From Psychrosphaera sp. B3R10 (GTDB taxonomy: Bacteria; Pseudomonadota; Gammaproteobacteria; Enterobacterales; Alteromonadaceae), in NCBI RefSeq assembly GCF_018861025.1, contig NZ_JAHKQH010000033.1, positions 1-35,037 on the forward strand: DNA of 35,037 nucleotides. Direction: 5' to 3'. The translations under genes were made by a program, and so were the position numbers. How positions within the stretch are numbered: the first letter of the stretch is position 1; the number at the start of each line of letters is the position of its first letter. Under the pieces are notes generated by a model. That model was not told the DNA's origin. It made no database searches and saw only the letters and a program-made list of their open reading frames with translations. This document shows, piece by piece, positions 1 to 6,046 of the stretch.

Positions 1-20
1 AGTAGCTCACCGCCAGGCTC
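1..20 (+). rRNA. rrf: 5S ribosomal RNA, 3' end only
   Basis: The first 20 bases (AGTAGCTCACCGCCAGGCTC) align with the 3' end of gammaproteobacterial 5S rRNA; the E. coli gene ends AGTAGGGAACTGCCAGGCAT. A strong intrinsic terminator follows about 10 bases later, as expected at the end of an rRNA operon. The rest of the gene lies upstream of the window. The call rests on a short match plus the terminator; the exact mature 3' end is uncertain by a base or two. Confidence 0.82.
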
Positions 21-30
21 CTATTCGAGA

Positions 31-63
31 AATCCCTTGAACGAAAGTTCAAGGGATTTTTTT
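31..63 (+). terminator. Intrinsic terminator of the rRNA operon
   Basis: A perfect 12-bp inverted repeat, AATCCCTTGAAC / GTTCAAGGGATT, with a GAAA tetraloop, runs straight into a run of T. This is a textbook Rho-independent terminator about 10 bases after the 5S 3' end. Confidence 0.95.
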
Positions 64-394
64 CGTTTTAGCGTTAAACAATTTCAAAAGCTTAGGTTGA
101 TTTCCTCTGCACTCGGTTGGAGGTTCCAAATATCGCTGTGGCTCTTTTGGAATGACGTTTTTTGTTCTGAACTTTTGAGCTGCCTGCAAGGTGAAACATG
201 CTATTCCTCTGCACACGGTTGGAGGTTCCAAATATCGCTTTGGCTCTTTTGGAATGACGTTTTTTGTTCTGAACTTTTGAGCTGCCTGCAAGGTGAAACA
301 TGCTATTCCTCTGCACTCGGTTGGAGGTTCCAAATATCGCTAAGGCTCGACTCATATTACTAGCTATGGAATGACGTTTACGGCAAGAAAAACT

Positions 395-447
395 CGTCAT
401 CTCAAAATCGCGAAGCGATATTTGAGATCTCCTTCAATATGCAGAGG
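395..447 (+). repeat. Opposite-orientation repeat copy with strong hairpin (1)
   Basis: Starts CGTCATCTCAAAATCGCG and ends TATGCAGAGG. It aligns end to end with the reverse complement of the main element (CGTCATTCC...AGCGATATTTGGAACCTCC...TGCAGAGG). Its hairpin at 399-428 pairs ATCTCAAAATCGC with GCGATATTTGAGAT around GAA, with a single bulged base, so it is a better stem than the main copies carry. Confidence 0.88.
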
Positions 448-584
448 ACGTTTTTTGTTCTGAACTTATGAGCTAATTTAAAGCGAATTATGAACTTCTT
501 CTGCACTCGGTTGGAGGTTCCAAATATCGCTGTTGCCCGGCTAATTTTACAAGCTATGGAATGACGTTTACTGCCAGAAAAGCT

Positions 585-637
585 CGTCATCTCAAAATCG
601 CGAAGCGATATTTGAGATCTCCTTCAATATGCAGAGG
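585..637 (+). repeat. Opposite-orientation repeat copy with strong hairpin (2)
   Basis: Same sequence as the copy at 395-447, exactly 190 bp further on, with the hairpin at 589-618. The pair belongs to a 190-bp unit (307-496 and 497-686) that also contains a 70-bp main element and a linker, so the compound unit was probably duplicated as a whole. Confidence 0.88.
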
Positions 638-1216
638 ACGTTTTTTGTTCTGGACTTATGAGCTAATTTAAAACGAATTATGAACTTCCTCTGCACTCGG
701 TTGGAGATCCCAAATATCGCTTTGGCTCTTTTAGGATGACGATTTTTCTGTTTAATTGGATTAACGGTTTTTGCTCTAAACTTTTGAGCTGCCTGCAAGG
801 TGAAACATACTATTCCTCTGCACTCGGTTGGAGGTTCCAAATATCGATAAGGCTAGACTAATTTTACAAGCTATGGAATGACGTTTATTGTTCTGAACCT
901 ATGCGCTAATTTAAGGCGAATTATGAACTTCCTCTGTATTTGGTTGGAGGTTCCAAATATCGCGGTGGCTCTTTTGGAATGACGTTCTGGCAGCTAAAAC
1001 CAATTACTTAATTGCTATCAATTGATTTAGAAATTTGTTTGTAGTCAAAACGATATCCCCATTATTTAGAAAATTAGGTGAAAAATGAAACACCTTAATT
1101 GGCCGTATCAAGAACGACTGAGCCATCAGCTCAAATTTCACAAAACGTGTTAACGGCTAACAAGGAGATAGCTTTAGATAATGGCCATATGCAATCCCCT
1201 CGTTGAATAATAAGGC

Positions 1217-1795
1217 CTAATGTGGATTTAAATAACGTTTTAGATCTGCACCTTGTGTCACACCAAAGCGGGTTTTTGTATCATATTCTTCATGTTTGAT
1301 TTGATAGTTTTTAAACGCTTCGGAGCCGTGTTCCCAGGTTAATTTTTCGAGTTCGTCACAGCTTCTAAATCCACGAATTGCCTTTAATTCAGTTTGTACT
1401 GTCTCTGTGATTTCCAGAGCAATTTTTTTATGGCCTAGTTGATGTTTTTTAAGTGCGTCTTGATACTGTTCCCATGCTTTTTGTTCACTTGGATTTGCAA
1501 GGGGTTTATCTAGCGTTGGCAACGGGTACCGAATAGCCAACTGCATTTTTAAGTTTTTTAGTCGGCACTTTCTGCCATGACCACGGACGCTAAATTTCCA
1601 AGTAGATTTCCAAGTTTGACCGCCATGAAAAAGCTGATCATCTATCTGCACTTCAGGGTCTTCGATTATTTTATTAAAAATGTTTTGCAGTTGTTCAACG
1701 TTTATATTGTAAGGTTTGTCATTTTCGATAAGTTTAGTTTTTGCAAATACGCTGCTACTTGTGAGGAGAACAATAAATAATCCGTAAAGCTTCAT
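1217..1795 (-). CDS. Secreted DUF922 family protein (Zn-protease-like)
   Basis: 192 residues. A signal peptide (charged MK, hydrophobic 4-17, cleavage after VFA at residue 18) sends it to the periplasm. The C-terminal half matches DUF922, a family described as predicted secreted Zn-dependent proteases: a histidine motif HQLGH (118-122), a conserved Cys near 146, and a family-typical end YDTKTRFGVTQGA (171-183). In the family as I recall it the motif is HExGH. Here the glutamate is Gln119, so the protein keeps both candidate metal histidines but may lack the general base. A GG-W-x3-W stretch (58-66) precedes a beta-rich region. It stands alone, divergent from the GFA gene. Substrate unknown. 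Confidence 0.78.
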   Translation of the reverse strand: MKLYGLFIVLLTSSSVFAKTKLIENDKPYNINVEQLQNIFNKIIEDPEVQIDDQLFHGGQTWKSTWKFSVRGHGRKCRLKNLKMQLAIRYPLPTLDKPLANPSEQKAWEQYQDALKKHQLGHKKIALEITETVQTELKAIRGFRSCDELEKLTWEHGSEAFKNYQIKHEEYDTKTRFGVTQGADLKRYLNPH

Positions 1796-1950
1796 TATAT
1801 TTCCTTATATAAATTTTGTTTTGGATTATTACTTTAATTGAGACAAAATGAAGTTACAACGGATGTTGGCATAATAAATAAGTAAAATGATGACGGAATG
1901 TAAATGTGCATTTTGTTGTTTTTCAATAACTAAATTAGTAGGAAGCTAAA

Positions 1951-2358
1951 ATGAGCGATTTATTATCTGGTGGGTGTCTATGTGGTGAAGTTCAATTTGA
2001 ACTTAAATCTGAGTTTAAGACGTTTTATCAATGCCATTGCAAACAATGTCAAAAGCTTACAGGCAGTGCATTTGCTTCCAACTTATTTACTTCTATTGAA
2101 AATATCAACTGGATCAAAGGTATAGATTCTATTAGTCATTTTGAAGACAAAGAACGGGAATTCTCAAAGTCATTTTGTCGTCATTGTGGGTCTGCGTTGC
2201 CTTTTATCAATAAACGAAACACCTCATTAATAGTACCTGCAGGTAGTTTGGATTCGAAGATAGGAACAAAATTACAAGCCAATATTTTTGTTGCTGAAAA
2301 GGCAAGTTGGTCTAAGGACGAGTGCAACGCTAAAGACTTTGATGGTTTTCCGAGCTAA
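1951..2358 (+). CDS. GFA-family zinc-binding protein
   Basis: 135 residues. It matches the GFA (glutathione-dependent formaldehyde-activating enzyme / CENP-V) fold: CxC at 9-11, CHCxxC at 28-33 and CRHCG at 76-80. These cysteines are the usual zinc ligands of the family. It is cytoplasmic, with no signal peptide. Most bacterial family members have no proven reaction; a role in handling thiol adducts or small aldehydes is inferred from the family name only. The start is supported by a purine-rich AGGAAG about 7 nt upstream. The gap to the next gene on the same strand is 81 bp, so co-transcription is possible. Confidence 0.85.
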   Translation: MSDLLSGGCLCGEVQFELKSEFKTFYQCHCKQCQKLTGSAFASNLFTSIENINWIKGIDSISHFEDKEREFSKSFCRHCGSALPFINKRNTSLIVPAGSLDSKIGTKLQANIFVAEKASWSKDECNAKDFDGFPS

Positions 2359-2439
2359 TTAAAATTTAGCGCATTTTTTGAATTTGAAATAAGTTCTTCT
2401 TTTAAAGTGGGATAATGTCCCTGAGTTAACCCTATATTA

Positions 2440-3252
2440 ATGATGATTTTAGAAAAAGACTGGCGAGTACTAACAGTTGGTGACGGAGATTTAAGTTTCT
2501 CTTTATCTATGATTAACAACGACTTTGTTAAACTTGTCACCCCAACCGTTCTTGATACAAAAGGTAAGGTTTTAGCAAAATATCAAACCAATGGGATCGG
2601 TGGTTTACAGCGACTGGATATTGATTGTGAATATCAGTTTGATGTTACCTCGCAGGACAGTTGGAAGTTGTTACTGCCGAACTACTACGATGTAGTGATA
2701 TTTCAGTTTCCGCTGTTGCCCGCTGTTGGTTCCGAGCTGTCGTTCAATAATGGGCCTTCAATCAATATTAGAAACCGAATATTGTTGAGGAAATTTTTAA
2801 TGTACGCCACAAAGTACGGCTTAAGGGAAGGCGGTGCTAATCTGATCTACATTACGTCAAAAGATGTAAAGCCATATATCGATTGGAATATTGAAACGAC
2901 ACTAATAGACAACTTGCCTTTAAGTTATTTAGGTAAGTCGGAATTTGATGCGGGACGCTTTCCAGGCTATACCCTACGTAACGTCGATAGAGATAAGGTC
3001 ATAAAAGGAACAAAAGCCTATACCTATGCTTGGTCTCCCATTGAACAACATACAATTAGTAATCAACTAATTCAAAATATTGATTATACCAATACTGGCT
3101 GTCGTTATTGTAAAGCTGGACCTTTTGCGACCGAACAAGAACAGGCAGGTCATCTCAATTCGGCCAGACATAAGCGAATGATCGATTTCGAACAGGAATG
3201 GCGCGCGTATCTACGATGTGAGAATACAAAGTCTAAACATGAAGAAGGTTGA
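2440..3252 (+). CDS. DUF2431 (BMT5-like) methyltransferase with C2H2 zinc finger
   Basis: 270 residues. The N-terminus RVLTVGDGDLSFSLSM is the SAM-binding motif of DUF2431, the Rossmann methyltransferase domain of eukaryotic 25S rRNA (uridine-N3) methyltransferase BMT5. Further domain signals are DVVIFQFPLLP (about 87-97) and the helix RNRILLRKFL. The last 50 residues hold a C2H2-type finger (C221, C224, H238, H244; CRYC ... GHLNSARH) like U1/matrin fingers that bind RNA. Together they suggest an RNA-modifying enzyme; the target is unknown. Two ATG codons in a row begin the frame and the ribosome site is weak. The stop lies 6 nt before the SDR start, so the two are probably one transcript. 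Convergent comM follows. Confidence 0.78.
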   Translation: MMILEKDWRVLTVGDGDLSFSLSMINNDFVKLVTPTVLDTKGKVLAKYQTNGIGGLQRLDIDCEYQFDVTSQDSWKLLLPNYYDVVIFQFPLLPAVGSELSFNNGPSINIRNRILLRKFLMYATKYGLREGGANLIYITSKDVKPYIDWNIETTLIDNLPLSYLGKSEFDAGRFPGYTLRNVDRDKVIKGTKAYTYAWSPIEQHTISNQLIQNIDYTNTGCRYCKAGPFATEQEQAGHLNSARHKRMIDFEQEWRAYLRCENTKSKHEEG

Positions 3253-3258
3253 AATAGT

Positions 3259-4245
3259 ATGAAACGTCATGCGTTAGTCACAGGCGGGAGTGGGTTTTTA
3301 GGCATTAACATTATATTGCTGCTAATTGAGCAGGACTGGCGAGTATCCGTGTTACACAGAAAAAGCTCTGATCTTACCGACTTGCAAGAACTAGATGTTA
3401 ACTTGATTGTCAGTGACTTAGTGGATAAAGAAACACTCAAAATCGTATTTCCAGCGGATGTTGATGTCGTGTTTCATGTCGCAGGCGATACAAATATGTG
3501 GCAAAAGAATAACGATAGGCAATACCAAACTAATGTTGTTGCGACTGATATATTAAGTGAAGTTGCAATATTAAAAGGTGTAGGTCGATTTATTCATACG
3601 TCGTCAATATCAGCTTTTGGGTTTCACGACTCTGTAATTGATGAAAGCACGCCAAGTAAGGCACTTACTAGTGGTGTTAATTATCTGAAAACGAAATATT
3701 TAGGTGAACAACTGATTAAAAACAAAGTCGAACAGGGACGGCTCGATGCGGTGATTTTAAATCCGTGTGCAATCATCGGAAAATACGATCGGCATAATTG
3801 GGCACAGTTATTTTTAATGGTTAATGAAGGGCGATTGCCAGGCGTACCTAAAGGTGAAGGTTCGTACTGTCATGTATCAGCAGTCGCACAAGCACATATT
3901 AATGCAGTGGAAAACGGTAAGAAGGGTGAAAATTACATTCTTGCGGGTGTCGATCACAGCTTTTTAGACGTTGTAACAAAAATAGGGGTTATGTTAGATA
4001 AACCCACCCCAAAACGGACAGTGCCGGAACTTGTTTTAATGGCGCTTGGGAAGTCATCTTATTTGCTATCGTTAATTACAAACAAAGAACCCGACATGAC
4101 ACCTGAAAAGGCCACCATGGTTTCAAAACGGGTCGTGGCGAAAAGTGACAAAGCAGTACGCGATTTAAGTTACGACAACACGGTAACTGTAGAGTATATG
4201 TTAACAGACTGTTTTAACTGGTTAAAATCTAAAAATCTTATCTAG
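3259..4245 (+). CDS. NAD(P)-dependent extended SDR (epimerase / DFR-like)
   Basis: 328 residues. The nucleotide-binding motif TGGSGFLG (8-15) and the catalytic YLKTK (Y142, K146, with Ser near 115-116) mark an extended short-chain dehydrogenase/reductase of the dihydroflavonol-4-reductase / epimerase type. The substrate cannot be read from sequence. AAGAAGG inside the end of the preceding methyltransferase gene is its ribosome site, so translation is likely coupled. Its stop codon overlaps the stop of convergent comM within one CTAG. Confidence 0.85.
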   Translation: MKRHALVTGGSGFLGINIILLLIEQDWRVSVLHRKSSDLTDLQELDVNLIVSDLVDKETLKIVFPADVDVVFHVAGDTNMWQKNNDRQYQTNVVATDILSEVAILKGVGRFIHTSSISAFGFHDSVIDESTPSKALTSGVNYLKTKYLGEQLIKNKVEQGRLDAVILNPCAIIGKYDRHNWAQLFLMVNEGRLPGVPKGEGSYCHVSAVAQAHINAVENGKKGENYILAGVDHSFLDVVTKIGVMLDKPTPKRTVPELVLMALGKSSYLLSLITNKEPDMTPEKATMVSKRVVAKSDKAVRDLSYDNTVTVEYMLTDCFNWLKSKNLI

Positions 4246-5756
4246 CTGATACGACGAATAAGTCGTTCTAAAGCCCGGTAACTTAACGCTTCGCTTAAAT
4301 GTACTCGTTTTATTTCCTCACATTGTTCTAAGTCAGCAATGGTTCTTGCGACTTTAATGATCCGGTGAAACGCCCTAATACTCATTTTTAGTTTTTCTAA
4401 TGTTGATTCCAAAAATTCTGAATCAGCCTCAGTTAATGGACAAAACTGATTAAGTTCTTTATTTGATAATAGCGCATTTGCTTTACCCTGCCGTCGCAGC
4501 ATTAATTCTCTCGCTGCAAACACATGTGCTTTGATTTCGGCACTTGAAACTTCATTGTTTGTGCTCGCCGTTAGCGTGCCTTTAGGCAGTGTCGGAACAT
4601 CCACTTGTAAATCAATGCGGTCTAAAAATGGCCCTGATATTTTATTCAGATATTTTAAAATTTGATCGTGGGTCATTCGACCATCGTCAATGCTCCCCGT
4701 TGGACTCGGATTTAAAGCGGCCACGAGTTGAAAACGGGCTGGAAACTCAGCCTGTTGTGATGCCCGTGATATGCAAACTGATCCTGTTTCCATCGGCTCG
4801 CGCAATACATCAAGTACCTTTCGGTCAAATTCTGGCAATTCATCAAGAAACAAAATACCGTTATGGGAAAGACTAATTTCCCCGGGTCTCGGAGAACTAC
4901 CGCCGCCCACAAGAGCGACACCGCTGCATGTATGGTGAGGTGATCGAAAAGGGCGCTCAAATAAGTTGCTGGCAGTAACGGGCTTGCCACAAATAGAATA
5001 TATGGCAGCGGTTTCTAGTGCTTCTTGTTCTGTCATTGTTGGCATAATGGTTGTCATTCGTTGTGCTAGCATGGATTTTCCCGTACCCGGCGGGCCAACA
5101 AAAAGTAGGTTATGAGAGCCTGCGGCGGCAATGGCCAAAGCCCGTTTTGCCGCAGCCTGGCCTATGACATCATTGAGATCTTGGTGGTTTACGGGGTGAA
5201 GTCCATTGTCTTCGGCTTGTTGCATATCAACATAGAGCTCAAGGTCTTGGCCATTAAGTTGCTGGTAAAGAGATAATAGGTTGTTTGTCGCTAATAACTT
5301 TATATTAGAGATCACACTTGCCTGTTGAGCATTCGATTCTGGTAGTACACACGTTCGACCCAGTTTTGCACATTGAATAGCCGTGGGTATTTCACCTATG
5401 ATCGCGCGAATATCGCCCTTTAAACCAAGCTCCCCATAAAATTCGAAATCATGAAGTTTATCGGCGCGCAATTGTCCCGTAGCGGCAAGTATGCCAATGG
5501 CGATAGGTAAGTCAAAACGACCACCTTCTTTTTTCAGATCAGCGGGGGCTAAATTGACCGTAATTTTTGTTTGTGGAAATTTAAACTGACTATTAATTAT
5601 TGCACTACGGACTCGATCTCGTGCCTCTCTAACAGAAGTCTCAGCTAAACCAACAATTTGAAATCCAGGTAATCCATTTGAAATATGCACCTCAATGACC
5701 ACCTCTGGTGCATCAACCCCCCGTTTTGCTCGGCTATTTATCCTAGAAAATGACAT
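4242..5756 (-). CDS. comM: ComM / YifB, Mg-chelatase-like AAA+ ATPase
   Basis: 504 residues, close to E. coli YifB (506). Domain order: an N-terminal ChlI/Lon-like domain (about 20-140), then an AAA+ module with Walker A GPPGTGKS (221-228), Walker B ILFLDELPEF and an arginine-rich C-terminal Mg_chelatase_C domain. In naturally competent bacteria ComM is a hexameric helicase that promotes branch migration during integration of transforming DNA; it is also widespread in species not known to be competent. It has a single-gene layout with a 290-bp divergent region shared with fadE. There is no room for a terminator before the convergent SDR gene. Confidence 0.95.
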   Translation of the reverse strand: MSFSRINSRAKRGVDAPEVVIEVHISNGLPGFQIVGLAETSVREARDRVRSAIINSQFKFPQTKITVNLAPADLKKEGGRFDLPIAIGILAATGQLRADKLHDFEFYGELGLKGDIRAIIGEIPTAIQCAKLGRTCVLPESNAQQASVISNIKLLATNNLLSLYQQLNGQDLELYVDMQQAEDNGLHPVNHQDLNDVIGQAAAKRALAIAAAGSHNLLFVGPPGTGKSMLAQRMTTIMPTMTEQEALETAAIYSICGKPVTASNLFERPFRSPHHTCSGVALVGGGSSPRPGEISLSHNGILFLDELPEFDRKVLDVLREPMETGSVCISRASQQAEFPARFQLVAALNPSPTGSIDDGRMTHDQILKYLNKISGPFLDRIDLQVDVPTLPKGTLTASTNNEVSSAEIKAHVFAARELMLRRQGKANALLSNKELNQFCPLTEADSEFLESTLEKLKMSIRAFHRIIKVARTIADLEQCEEIKRVHLSEALSYRALERLIRRIS

Positions 5757-5940
5757 TTTTTAATAATATTTTAACTTAAAAGTGATTTTCTTAGATTAAG
5801 ACTGAATTAGTAAAATATGAACTGTACTTGCCAAAAACTGTACTATTTCAGCAAGATAAGCTTTGTAGGTGGATAAATAGTTGTATGTTTTTTATTCATT
5901 TGAGCAAATTTTATGTTGCATTATTGTCAAATATGAATAG

Positions 5941-5962
5941 ACTGGTAAGACATCGTACCAGT
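5941..5962. promoter_or_regulatory. FadR-like operator candidate upstream of fadE
   Basis: A perfect inverted repeat ACTGGTA - 8 nt - TACCAGT sits 85 bp before the fadE start. Read on the minus strand, AACTGGTACGATGTCTT resembles the E. coli FadR operator (AnCTGGTCCGACnTGTT), with the second half degenerate. The spacing between the two TGGT arms is wider than in a canonical FadR site, so it may be one asymmetric site or the site of another regulator. A possible -10 TATACT lies at 5979-5984. Confidence 0.4.
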
Positions 5963-6046
5963 TGAGCCGTAGATCAGCTATACTAATTAATCACGGCACA
6001 ATTATTTTACTGATTTTCAGTTAACAGATAGATAAAGGGGCGGAAC

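Larger units (their letters stand above)
103..984. repeat. Mosaic array of GTCATTCC-type palindromic repeats
   Basis: Seven copies of one element start with TCCTCTGCACTCGGTTGGAG and end with (T)GGAATGACG. They lie at 103-157, 205-259, 307-376, 497-566, 687-741, 814-883 and 930-984. Read on the minus strand each begins CGTCATTCC. The ends pair (TTCCAAA / TTTGGAA), so each can form a hairpin. There are two size classes: about 55 bp (copies 1, 2, 5, 7) and about 70 bp (copies 3, 4, 6), which differ in the loop. Linkers are repeated too: a 47-bp linker (158-204, identical at 260-306, partial near 775-813) and a related linker (448-496, 638-686, 884-929); both contain TTGTTCTGAACTT. Two diverged copies in the opposite orientation sit at 395-447 and 585-637. 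The general pattern resembles the REP/MITE-like palindromes beginning GTCATTCC known from many proteobacteria. Short open frames across the array are by-products of the repeat and not genes. Confidence 0.93.

Noticed and set aside
37-840. Several open frames of 60-108 codons on both strands across the repeat array
   Set aside because: They exist because the repeat unit happens to lack stops; both strands translate to the same repeated peptides, there is no ribosome site, and no protein family is recognisable.
103-984. CRISPR array
   Set aside because: Spacing is irregular (102-190 bp), the sequences between copies are themselves repeated, and no cas gene is near.
103-984. Integron attC sites
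   Set aside because: No GTTRRRY / RYYYAAC core pairs bound the units, there are no cassettes between them and no integrase in the window.
1085-1153. A 22-codon frame starting MKHLNWPYQERL that looked like a transposase N-terminus
   Set aside because: Too short, ends at once in a stop, and the resemblance to IS30-type starts is only a few residues.
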